Source of the DNA: Hydractinia symbiolongicarpus
Lineage: Eukaryota > Cnidaria > Hydrozoa > Anthoathecata > Hydractiniidae
Length of the DNA: 64,000 nt
Direction: 5' to 3'
Assembly (NCBI RefSeq): GCF_029227915.1
Contig: NC_079888.1
Span: forward strand, 8,725,001-8,789,000
The notes beneath the pieces are model-generated. The model had not been told where the DNA came from and made no database searches. It was given only the letters and a program-made list of their open reading frames with translations. A program made the position numbers and the translations under genes. The first letter of the stretch is position 1, and every line of letters begins with the position of its first letter. Shown here in pieces: positions 11,842 to 23,900 of the stretch.

Positions 11842-12555
11842 ATTAAATCATCGCAAAAAAAAACAGCACACAAACAAGCGTTTAGTTGTTTTGTTATCAG
11901 AGATTTTCGCGGTGAAAGAAACTGTGGTGTCAGAAATGTTCTTGCAGATCACTAAAAAAAATCAGCTAATCTTTAAAGTTTAACCCTGAAACATTATAAT
12001 TAGTTTTTTCTATTTTTTAAAATTTTTCTAGAGCACATCGTATGAATAAACACTCACTTATGAATAATTTAAAACCAGCATAGCAAAAGTTTTAGGTAAG
12101 AAAAATTGATTGTAAAAATAACACATGTAAATAGTTGTAACATTCTATTATTATATAAATAATATTTACAATAAAAATCACAAATGTTAAATAAAATGAA
12201 TAAAGTAGCAAATATAGAATTCATTGTATAAGTTACAGGCGTGTGGAAATAATCATGTATCCATTGGGAAGGTCAATTCGCCGAGAATTGTATCTTCGCT
12301 TTGCAGAAATAGTTCTAACATTTTTTAAACAATGCGATGTTAACGCTAACAGTCACAACAAACTCAATCGTGTCTATTTTTGGAAAAAACAAAACAAATC
12401 AAAATGTCAACTTCGCCGCATATTTTTCTTTTCTTGAGAAAAATCAAAGATTTCACAAATAATTCGCTGCCGATTTCACAATCCGCAACTTGCGTCGTGG
12501 AAACCCACCTTCCCATTCATCACAAAATAATCAACATTCAGACCAAAATCCGGAA

Positions 12556-15500
12556 TTATGACTGTGTTTCTACATTCCCTCCTCCTGTTTCTACACTTTC
12601 TTCCTTGATTTTGTTCTTTTTGTTCTTCTCTTCATCTCGAAGTTTTTTCAGCTCTTGAAAGAATATCAACTTGTCTTCTTTGCGCGGATACTGCGCAACC
12701 AACCCTGATGTGGACGGCATCACGTACACTGCCTAATGAAGAGACGCAGTATGTTAAAACAGCCTAATGAAGAGACGAACTAGCGTCAAACAGCGTAATA
12801 AAGAGACGAAGTAGCGTCACCAATACCTTATTTGTACTAATTCTCGCCCGTTTCTTTTATGTAAACTGTTATAGATAAATTTGGCCCTAAGTGACCAGAA
12901 TTTAAACTAACGGTAAGGATCTGCGTCTTGCCACAAACCACATAATAGAAAAAAACCTTACCACATTTTCGAAGTCTTTCTGCCTGCCTGTTTGACATTT
13001 CTTGCCAGAGAAAATTTCATAGATTCCTAAATTAAAATGTAAACTTTTTCAGCTTTTGAATTTAGAGAAGAGCGATCTTCTGGATCTATATCGCTTGTTA
13101 TAATCCTAGCAGAAAGAATTAGCTTCACAAGATTCACGATACAAATTAGTTCTTTTCATCTAGACATTTTTAAAATTTTTTTTAATCGTAATAAATATAT
13201 ATATATATATATATATATAAATTCAGACAATTATAAATTTTATAGGAATTCATGTAAGAAATAGGTAAGTTACCTTTGCCATTAAAACAGAGAATAAGGG
13301 GTTTCAATGTACGGATCATTTGCTGAAGTGATTCCTTGCCTGCCTTTATCTCCGCTCTAAATTAAATTTTAGAATTCGGGTAAACAATACACATAAGCAT
13401 TGGAAATTAGCAACGAATATTGTAAACAAGATAGACTGGTGTACCTCCTACCTGCTTAACTCTGCTGCACTCCGTGTCGTTCTAGCTACTATGTTTGTCA
13501 TTCCAATACCATACTGTAAACATTTGAAATCTTTTTCGTATGTTAGCTTTTCTTGAATCAATCCACTTTCATACAACAACGGCCCTAAACAACAATATAA
13601 AACTAGTTAAGTGTGAGCACCCCCCTCTGATAACTTCAGATTCTCCTAATAAAAACAAAGGCCCCATTCGATCACGCTCAATAAACTAAAAAATATACCC
13701 TAAACTGTTTTACGATTGACTTTTTATATCACCAAAGAATAGAAAATTATAAATGCCTTTTTTGTTAAAAATGCCTAACTACAAAAGACACACCAAAAAT
13801 TTAACATTTGTCAGAAAGAGAAACTGACAGGCCTTCTGAGCCTCTCCTTTTGCAGAAAATAAAGCTTATATTCCCCGTTGAAAAAAGGTGGATGGCTACA
13901 GACACCAGTGTTGTAAAGATTGACAAAGATTAACAACCCTATCTCCCTTCGTCATCCCCTCAGAGGATCTTGCTAGTTTTTTGATTGTTCTTTTAGAAAA
14001 AGAAATATCCTCCCCTAATTTGTTAATATCTATATCTTCTTTCACAACACATGCGGTAAGCATTTAATCGACCCCTCCCTGATTACTTCTACTTTCTCCT
14101 AATAACAACAAAGCGCACATTTTGGTCAGGTTTAATCAACCATAGAATTTATCTTAAACTGTTTTACGACTGGCGTTTTATATCACCAAGAAAAAAGAGA
14201 TAAAAATAATTACAAATACCGTTTTTTAGAAAAATGCGTAACTTAAAAAGACACAACAAAAATCTCGCAGTGGTTTTAATACCACAAAAGTTCTTCCCCT
14301 AAAGTACACTTTCAATTTTAGGTAAGCACAATATAATTACAGGTTACAAACGCTAGAAATCATATATGGGAAATGCTAAACAGTGATAAATTATGTTAGC
14401 TGGATGTGCTTATAAATAATTGGGTACTGCATTGTTTCAGAAAATAAAAGCACCCTTCAATTCCTCATTTCTCAGCTATAGTTAGCTTAAAAAATAAATA
14501 TATTTAAAATTTATATGTAGCTAACAAATTTAAAGTTATATAAAAACATGGAAAAGTAATGAAAATAAAAGTAATAAGAGACGTAACACCGATAAAGCAA
14601 TGACGCTACTTACAAAAATGGTTATTGTTTCCACAGTAGTGATGTCCTTTGTACGCTGAAACTAGTCCTGGATTGATGCCAACCTTGACATGACAAACAA
14701 AGATAATAAAAATTATTACTGGACACTGTACATAGCAATTTCAAAATTTTAAACCGAGTTTTTTTATAACATCTATCGTATGGCTCTTATATGTTGGTGG
14801 TCTACTAAACAAGAAAAACAACCAAAAGTTACAAAGATGATGTCCAAGTGCTCTGCAAGATGATCTGGAAGCAACAACTTTTGAACATCTTCTTCAGTTA
14901 GGCCTCCAAACCTTTTATCAGGTGTGCGCAAACGCTCTTCCTTAGAGGTCGTCTTCTTCTTCTTCGGCGTACATGCGCCATTTGTGGTCATCCCTTGTTC
15001 AGCAAGCTCTGTATTGTCTCGCTGGCTACAAACAAAAATTATAGAAAAATACAACACAAACTGAATCAAGAAAACTATTGTAAAAGTCTGACATGGGTAA
15101 AACTGCTTATCAAAAACATTTTTAAGGCTTTGACTGGGGGAAACGACTTCTCTGGTCTTATTGGGCAAGTTTTGATTGTTTTGGCAATTCTGTCTATGCA
15201 AGGCTCATTATAAGCCAATAATGTGCAAACGCAGTTGAACAGGTGAAATCGGAACGCTTGTAAGGATTTTCTGTCTTCTTCCAATACAAATGGACTTGCT
15301 AAGTCAGTTGTTCCGAACAGTTTTTCACAGTAAAGACCCATTAATTCCGTATTAACTCCCAAGTTAACGTAGTTCACTTTTTGTAATTTATTGTATGCAC
15401 AAACCATGAGAAGCAAATCCGTTCACAAAACGATTACTTTAAATGTAGTGTAGCCAGCCTATCTGAATGCATCTACAGACCGCGAACGGATTTGTGCTTT

Positions 15501-15693
15501 AGCTAAGAGGTTAGAACAACAATACAGATATCACTGGCGATGTCGGAGAGGGGAAAGGACCGGCCGTTGGGATGGAATCCACAAGGACTTCACATTTTCG
15601 TCACGTACCTACTCAAACTAAAATATATTACTGGCAAACGATAAAAGCTATTGTAAGCACTACTTACAAATACGGACTGTATCTCTGTGCCAT
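12556..15693 (-). CDS. TDG: G/T(U)-mismatch thymine-DNA glycosylase
   Basis: Exons in coding order: 15711-15668 (ATG at 15693, in-frame TAG upstream), 15025-14833, 14683-14614, 13584-13452, 13356-13274, 13026-12962 and 12732-12556; coding total 747 bp, 248 aa, all phases consistent. The enzyme removes T or U from G mismatches, and in animals also oxidised 5-methylcytosine, in the nucleus. A Lys-rich stretch ([12 protein letters not shown]) precedes [11 protein letters not shown] and [11 protein letters not shown]. The motif [15 protein letters not shown] contains the catalytic Asn (N77, human N140). [31 protein letters not shown] and [15 protein letters not shown] follow in family order. The last motif has Gly-Leu where human TDG has Ala-Arg (R275). 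About 12 residues seen in human TDG between the last two exons are missing; a tiny phase-0 exon cannot be excluded. The disordered N-terminus is much shorter than in vertebrates. The gene converges on the lectin-like gene, stop codons 714 bp apart. Confidence 0.9.
12733..12820. repeat. 32-bp minisatellite, about three units, in the last TDG intron
   Basis: Units of the form GCCTAATGAAGAGACGNAGTA, the same family as 3281-3575. On the minus strand each unit contains CTTCATTAG. The TDG last-exon acceptor (TTCATTAG before 12732) is formed by this repeat sequence. Confidence 0.75.
13194..13219. repeat. (AT)n microsatellite
   Basis: Uninterrupted AT dinucleotide run of about 26 bp in a TDG intron. 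Confidence 0.9.
13605..14275. repeat. Diverged direct repeat inside a TDG intron
   Basis: 13605-13805 and 14065-14275 share order and wording: CTCCTAATAA-AACAAAG, CTTAAACTGTTTTACGA or close variants, then TTTTATATCACCAA and AAAGACACA. The two copies are about 460 bp apart, both in the intron between 13584 and 14614. No coding potential. Origin is either a local duplication or two copies of one repeat family. Confidence 0.6.
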
Positions 15694-16223
15694 CCTTAAC
15701 TACTTCACTTCCTGAAAACTTCAAAAAAAAATACTGAAATAAGAACACAACGTGAAAACAGGAATAGTTACAGTGTAAAAAAAAACGTTCAAAATAACTA
15801 AACATGCACCAATCAAGAGCAGTCACTTCTTGGTACGAATGGAATGAGATATCAATGTTTCCTTGTGTGGTAGCTGCCACATTGTTTCGCTGTTAAATTT
15901 TATTTGTTCTATATAAACTTTACTAGAAATACAAAAATACACTCATAAACAAACTTGGTGTCTTTCGTGACTGTAATGCATGTAAAGCAACCTACAACAG
16001 AATAAGCTCCAGATATTAAAAAAACAACAAGTTTTTGATGTCTGCTTGCAGTTAACGAAAAGCAGAATGAATGAATTGATTGTCAACCTGTGAACCATCA
16101 ACCTTTAAATGTGAGAGCTAATTGTTATTAATTAGTTATAATTCTAAAATCACTCACGCAACGAGAGTTCAAATTGTTCATAGGTGACGACTAATGTAAC
16201 CCCTAATGTCAACAACTCCTAAA

Positions 16224-16472
16224 TTATTATTGGTATTAATTTTTATTGGTGTAATTTTTTATTGGTGTAATTTTTTATTGGTGTAAATTTTTATTGGTGT
16301 AATTTTTTATTGGCATAAACTTTTATTGGTACCAATGTTTTCAGCATAAATTTTTATCATTACCAATTTTTCAATAGTATATATTTTTATGGGCCATTAT
16401 AAATTTATATCGGTATAAATTTTTATTATTTTAAATTTTCATTATCATAAATTTTTTACCACTATAAATTTT
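16224..16472. repeat. Degenerate tandem repeat, unit about 18-19 bp
   Basis: Repeated TTTTTATTGGTGTAA-like units are near-perfect in the first half (16240-16310), decaying to TATAAATTTTTAT variants in the second half. Confidence 0.8.
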
Positions 16473-17397
16473 TATCCGCATATTATCAATGAATGGATGT
16501 ATATATGTAGACTTATTTTTTGATTTTAAAATCTATATTTTTACATTTTTCCTAACATTGATCTTATAATTTCATTATTTGACAAATTTTAATAAAACTT
16601 GTTGGAGGGCTGGTGGGCACTTACCGTCATCAAAAAACAAGAAAAGGTGAATATATTGACATACATTTTACTACTTAAAGCGTACATCTCTTAACAACAA
16701 TTAAAAAAAAAATACTTTAAAAACTATATATATACATACATAATAAAGAAATATAAAATTTACAAAAAAATAATAATTGAAATTCGCTTGAAGTAATCGT
16801 AGTCTTTTTAATATAATTCTATTTGTTATTCATTAATACAAAATGGTTAGTATGAAAAAAATCTGATGATTTGATTGGTTTATGGCTTATTTTAACAGGA
16901 TTTTGCAATACGCTATATTAACCCGTTTGGAAAGCCATCATAAAAATAGTAACATGAAAATGTAAACAAACAAAGAACAGATTTTCTCATTTTGTAATTT
17001 TTGACTTTTGGACTCTCAGTACAACATCAAAAATGGTCTACATCCGTTAAGTGCTTGTGCCATCTGTATAGGTTGATTCTAAAACACTGCACCTAAACAT
17101 ACTTTATTGACAGGTTTTTGCTTCAAATTATTTAAAGAAAAGTACCAAATCTAGGATAAAGCAGTAGAGCCAGATTATCCAATGAATTTGAACCGCAATA
17201 AATAATTGTCAACCTTTACATTGCATATCATAATTCATTATTTTTTCCAACCTAGTTTACATAAGATTTAATTGATAATAAATATAAAAAATAGGTTTTA
17301 TAATTATACAAAACGAAATTAAAACAAAAACTACTTTTTTAAAACAACAATGAAAAAAGCAAAGAAAACAGTATGAATAATAATAATATCAACAAGG

Positions 17398-17417
17398 ACA
17401 ACAACAACAACGACCGC

Positions 17418-17473
<56 letters not shown>

Positions 17474-17480
17474 AGACAAC
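17398..17480. repeat. (CAA)n microsatellite
   Basis: Long AAC/CAA triplet run with two interruptions. The poly-Asn and poly-Leu frames across it are artefacts of the repeat. Confidence 0.9.
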
Positions 17481-17966
17481 AATAGTGTCATGCCAATTCT
17501 TTTCACTTTAAAAAACACTTCAAGTAACAACAAAAACTGCAATAATATTCAAAAAAACTTCATAAAAACATATCAAGTCATTCGAAATATATGCAGGGTA
17601 TTTGCCTAAGAGTTTTGCAGATCCCATAAAAAAATTACATAATTGGTTTTGATGAGAGATAAAATTAACATTTCTTCCTACTTAATATATTGTGAGCGAC
17701 TTCTATTATTCTCGTTGAGTACAATGAAGGGAAGCTTAGGTTGAACACCAACAATGAATTCTCGTTTTTAACGAGAAATTCTTTACAATTTAAACTGGTG
17801 AACGAGAATGCCAGTCCCAAAACAACGACAGTATTTGCAATAACTTGCTTTACCACCACAATCTGCTACGGGAATGATATTGTTTGTGGAAAACAGATCT
17901 TTAACTTTTTCGCAAAGTTTAGCGAGGTGTACCAGTGCATGCTGTTGCTTAGTGTATTTTCATAAA

Positions 17967-20900
17967 TTAACTTGGAAATTTTGGCCATTCAAAAGGTTGT
18001 GGACGAGCACCCTTCACTTTTTGATTAATTCTTCTTGGGAAAGCTGAAAGGAAGAAATAAAAGCATTTCTAATACGGTTTAAACATCTAGCAGATTTTAA
18101 TTGAATCTAAGTCCAACACACCGCAAAGTACAGCAAAAAAATACAAACATCAAGATGGCTACTCCCTTATATTATACTCAAATTTATTTTGTCCGTTTAA
18201 AGCTTAGCAAGTGTTTGCTACACATTGGAGGACAATTGAAATAAGGATTAGTAAAATTGGGATGATGTTATTTAGTCCAAGATAATGTTATCATATTTCA
18301 ATTTGAACATAGTGGAACAACTTTAACAAGAAAAGCTTTGGAAAAAGATTTTGATAATCCTTTTGCGAATAAATTACTTGATAAAAACATAAAAGACTTT
18401 GGAAGTGTTTAAAAAAGATATTAAAAAAAAATGTTTGATTTTTTCCTGGCTACCTGTTATATGACAACATATGTAATGTTACACCAAAACGTTTTGGCAT
18501 CTTTAAGGAAATTAAAAAGGATGAAAAGGCACTAAATTTCAATCCCTAAAATGTTATTTTGTTTCAGCAAATAGGCAACTATATTTCATGCAAATGTTTT
18601 TAGCTACAAGAAAGCTTACCAATAGTTTGAAGTTCATTTACAATGTCTGTAGACTGTTTCGATGCTTCATAGGAAGGATAGTTATCATCAACACTGGGTA
18701 GCCTCTACACATTTGCAAAGTAAAAATTACACATTAGAAATGACATACCGGTCGTTACATTGTCAGCACACATAAATATGGATGCAAAACAAAATACTTA
18801 AAGGCTAGTGCTAAACACACAAGTTTTACTTTCAAGTGTTTTTATTCATACAAAATGATCATTCCATGAATACTTTGAGCAAAAAAAACAACATCAAGAA
18901 ATTAAATACTTTTGCAGTATTATTTTGTTGCAGTACAATGAGACTGCATGGTTTTTAGACTGGTAACCCTAACATTAACATTAAAGATTTTGATTTTCTT
19001 GTGCCAGTTTTTTTAGGTTAGGGTGTTTCAAAATTCAGTTATTAGGGTGGAAAGACATTAAATAGCAAGAAAAAACGTGTGAACAGGGTCAAATGTGTGT
19101 TTTAGAAAAAATAGATAAAAGTTTATATGAAAAGTTATATGAAAACTGCCTCAAACATTATAAAATCACTGTGATTAAAAAAAACTCATGGATTTGTGGC
19201 GAAGAAAGAATCTCAAAATTTTTTGTTGTTGTCATTGTTGTTGTATCCCTTGTTTTCAGCTCAAGATGACAAAAAGTCACGCCAAAATGAGGTGCTATAT
19301 GCTCACACAACTAGTGATCATTCTGACAATATTTAATTCTAAGTTAACCAAAAATAGTTAATAAATATAAATTTGCCCAGACAATTGACCTTTTCTTGGA
19401 AGGGGGGACTGCTGATTCAGCATAATTTTTATACACAAACAATACACAATAACAATAACAATAGCTTTCCATCACAAGGAAAATTGATACTAATGTTATG
19501 ATGAAATATTTTTTCATTTATGAATTTCATTCTATTTTGAGTAAGTCCAAACTATTAACACAAAATTAAAATACAAGAAAAATATGTAACATTAATAGTA
19601 TACCATCATTGGTTTTTTAGCAATGTTTTTCATTTTACTGATGGCATTATATAAAGTTATTGCTCTTTGTGAAGAAGGTGCAGGTCGGTCTTCGGTAGGT
19701 GATTGTTGAGGGTACATAATAGCTTGTTGGGGTACAGCCCGCTGTTGTGATAAGATTGGTTGACTTGCTATGTCTGGCTGATGCATCAAAACTGGATGAG
19801 CGCTTGCTGATTCAACATGTGATAGCTCTGTGCTATCAGTAGCTGTTTAGAAATGATAACTTGATTACAAGCAAGTATGAAAAAAAAGAATTTTACAGAA
19901 ATGTTTGACAAGACTTACAGTACAATATAAAAAATTGCGTTAGCCATATCAAAAGAAACTTACCATCTTCAACTATTATATAAGATTCAGGGGTGCGTTC
20001 TGGAAGTGGTGCTTCAGCAGTTTGAGACTGTATAGATAGTTTCCATTGATTCTTAGTACCTTTTGACTGGTCTTCTGCTGGTTCCTTTTGTTTTTGGCCA
20101 TATGTTCCTATCTCTGTCACTGCATATGGGGGTATAATTTTACCTATGCCAAAAAGAATGAAAAAAATAAAAACTTTAAAGGAAATAAAAAATAAAGAAA
20201 AAATATTTATGAATAATACTTGTTGGTCCTACTAACAAAATTAGGCACCGCATTTCGCGCATTAAAAACAAGCTTTGCAGTCAATCAATAAATATAAATA
20301 AATAAATAAATAAAAGCAATATCACTAAAATAAAAATATAAAAACAATTTTAATAATAATAAAAAAAATCTTACCTTTAGGTACCGGACTTCTGAAGTCT
20401 ACATCTTTCGCACTACAAACTTTGGAACTGTGGCTTAAATGAGATTTGTCCACTGGAGTATACAAAGGAGCAGGAGTATTATTAGAAGTCTTGTTTTGTG
20501 CATTTTGAGAAACGTTAATTTTACCATTTTCAGTGTGCAAGTTATTTACTCTTGAAGCATGTGAATTTGACATGCCGTTTGCAGGTAGTATCGACGGATT
20601 TTTATTTTGTAAAATATTTGGCCGTATTGGCACAGTGGGGTTGCAAGTTTTGGGTTTCATGGGATAAGAGTTAATTGCAGTTGCTTTAGGAGCAGCAATA
20701 AATTCTTCATTCGGTTTCATTCCAGGAGATACAGGCGTGACGTTTACATAACTCTCCATTGACGGCTTTGTTACAGCTGGTTTATAAGATGGTAACAAAG
20801 GTTTAGCTGTAGAAAAATGTGCAAAACTGGAATTAAACTGAGTAAAAGAAAATATATCTACAAAGTATAAAATAACCACAAATAAATGGAATATATATGA

Positions 20901-23900
20901 AATTAATAGCCTAAAAAAATATAATTAAAAAATTGCACAATTATTGCACAATGGTGACAATAGGAAAGCAACATGCGGAGCAGAGAAAAAAATGCTTTTA
21001 CTGCAAGCTATAACTCACAAAAAAGGACTACAAACAATAGTTCACCCATGTTTGTTTGGCCATTATATTATTTGTACACATTTTTCTAGAAGAAACCAAA
21101 TAAGAGCCCCGTACTTTAAGCTTCCTACTGTTATAATGGTTTATTTCAGAACCCAAAGTTTCTTAGGAAAGAAGGGGTAATTAAGTTTTCAGCTTTAATT
21201 TATAATTGAAGATTAGATGTTCATATATTCAAGTCTAAATTGACCTGAGTCAGCTTCTGCATACATATCATATGCAAAATATATGTTGATTAAGGTAAAA
21301 TATGCCTAAAGTAACTATATTGCAAGGCTTGTTGTATGACCCTTTGCTAGTCTGTGTGCAAAAGATTGTAGTTGTGAGCAAAAGGCGAATTTCTGTGGAA
21401 TTTGACAGGCTTAACAACTATTACATCTTATTTCTGATGTTAAATGTCACATGTGTCTTGTGAATTTTTGAGTTGTTGTAAGTTGCTACACATAAGCCAT
21501 CAAATCACAACTTACGCTTCACGTTGTTCCTAGGTTGTTTTCCCAAACTTTCTTGCATTGTTTCTTTTTGTACAGCTGCAGGAAATTTAGGTGGCTCATT
21601 AAAATCTATTAACATCCCTTTAGGTCGTGTTCCAGATTTGCTGTCAGATTCTTTTCTTGGCAAAGCAGGAACTGGTGAAAAGAGAAAAAGCGGAAATAAG
21701 TTTAAAGTTTGATGCATTTAAGTGCATTAAAGAGAAAGAAATCCATACTTTTGTGCTCCATTCTTGGAGAATTTTTACTATACAGACTTCGATTGCGACG
21801 AAAACTTTTATTGGTTGTGTCCCCATGTTCTGTGGGTAAAAGTATTTGTCTTTTTGCGCAGTTTGAATTGTTTTCTTTATCTTCTTGTTTAAAAGGACTG
21901 GTATGTTTTTCTGCACTTTTAGGTTCCTCAAACACTTCGTTATTGGAGTAATTTGTTCCCTGTGAAAAAAAAAATAAAAAAAGTTACAACAATTCTTTTT
22001 TTTTTATTTTATAAACTTGGTATAAAGCTGATACAAGCCATGCAAAAAACATAACGTGAGCTAAACTATGTAGCTAAATTTGTAGCTAAACTACAAATTC
22101 TCTACTTACCATTGGCAAAAATCCAATGTTTACATAAGTTGGATTACTGTCATCTTCAAAATTTGGATCGTATTTTATTAATTCAGAGGTAACCATTTCA
22201 CGAATAACTTCATATATAAACTCGTATTGGTCCTAAAATGTAAAAATATACACTTAGTAGCAAGTCTTTAATAAGCAACTCTATTTGTTATAAGAGCCTT
22301 GTGTGGTAACTGATTCCAGCCCATAAATTGTCAGAAAATTTCAAGTACATAGTCACATTAATGGTTTAGTTTCGGTCACACAAAAGCATCAAATAATTAA
22401 TGCTTTTGTGTAAAGAATATTCAAAAACCGTTAACACAATAAAATACTAAAACATTTAACAATTTATCACAGTTTTTTATGTAAATGTAGACACATTAGA
22501 CAAAAGGAAGTTGATGCGAAATTGTTTTATATACTTCTAATTTTCTAACCAATTGGATATTCCTGGTAGTTAGACGAGGCGTCAACAAAAAGATTAATAA
22601 GCACTACCTTTGTTTGTACCATGGACGGTCTTTGTTTTCGTAGCCAAGAAACAATATCATAAACATTTATAGTCTTTGCCTGCATAATGATGTATAAATT
22701 AAAAGTCAGAAAAATGCACAAAAAAGGTTTTAACTATAAGTTAACAACTTAATAGTACCCTTTTTTGAATTAATTTTCTTGCAGTATCAATTGCAATGAT
22801 TGCACCTGTTCTACCGCAACCAGCACTAAATTAAACGAAAAAGGTTAGTGTGAAAAGCCAAAAAAAAAAACTATTTAATCATATCCGTGTGTACTCATCG
22901 TGTTCAAAATATTGAGTAGTTAGAAACATGCCTGCAGTGTATAAGTATGGGTGGGTCATCTTCAGGGTTTATTTCCCGTGCTATTGTAATCAAATGAAGG
23001 ATGGTTTCAGAAGTTTCCGGTGCACCATGATCCGGCCAATCCATGTAATGCAGTTGGGTCACTAAACGCTCTTTCTAAAAATAAAACAAAAAATTCTATA
23101 AAATGAAGCAATTTATCAGGTTCTTACTACAATATTTATTCATACACTTACGTTTCCTTTTGATACTTTCATCTTTCTCATCCTCATATTTTGGGCAAAC
23201 GTTTTTTCAGAATCCTAAATCAGAAATTTAAAATAATGAGAAGTAGCTGACAATAATGACACACACAGGATGATGCACAGACGCACTTTACATACCATTG
23301 ACACTGTAATGTCTTCAAACTGCACCACATCATCACCATATGGCCAGTACCTTTGACATCTAGGCTACAAAATTAATTAGTGTAAGTTTTACAAAAGCAA
23401 AAGTATTTTGAATTGTTGTTTTGTATCTTAAAATAAATTAAATAATAATTAATAATTAAAACGTAGTTATCAAGAGTACATGTTATCATTTTATAAGAAA
23501 TTAAGCGAACAGTGAACTAGTGAAAGTTTCTTACATTCTAAGATCATTTTACTCAAAAAAGTTTGTTAAGAACTTTCTAAACTTTGACAGGGTCTATAAG
23601 AGGGATAGTCAATCAAAAACATAATTTTGACACAACAAATACTCTAACATATATACAAGAAAAGATAAAATAATGCCTTCTTTGGCTTTCATTTATAACC
23701 ATAAAATTAAATTTGTTATGTTGATCATCAATTTTTATGTAGTTTTCTGATTTGTCAGGATAATCATTGATTTTTAGAAGAAACGTGTGAAAAGTTTCTT
23801 TATTTAAAATCTATCTCTATAATAATAGCCGTCGTCTGTCTGTCTCTGTGCGGACCCCCCGCTGAGTTAGAAAATGATGTTACGGAAACAGGAATATCAA

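Larger units (their letters stand above)
6545..12830 (+). repeat. Segmental duplication, copy 2 (lectin-like gene region)
   Basis: Counterpart of 60-3580. It keeps exon 1 (6777-7059), has a Thr-rich exon twice as long (594 against 291 bp), and contains about 2.3 kb in intron 1 (roughly 7950-10240) that copy 1 lacks, including a TIR-bounded SWIM element and a LINE fragment. Its 3' side also holds the last exon of TDG on the minus strand; copy 1 has no match to that exon. Confidence 0.85.
15712..17966. other. Intergenic between TDG and PTP-PEST, with simple repeats
   Basis: No supported gene. It holds a tandem repeat at 16224-16472 and a CAA microsatellite near 17398-17480. The minus-strand frame at 15712-15880 has no recognisable domain; it may be an untranslated TDG leader or nothing. 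Confidence 0.5.

Noticed and set aside
12380-12658. Plus-strand open frame opposite the last TDG exon
   Set aside because: Antisense to a recognised TDG exon; no similarity of its own.
14773-15201. Single 142-codon TDG frame with a hydrophobic stretch
   Set aside because: Only 14833-15025 is exon; the hydrophobic part is intron read-through, and the true start exon is 15668-15711.
17339-17609. Poly-Asn and poly-Leu frames
   Set aside because: Products of the CAA microsatellite.
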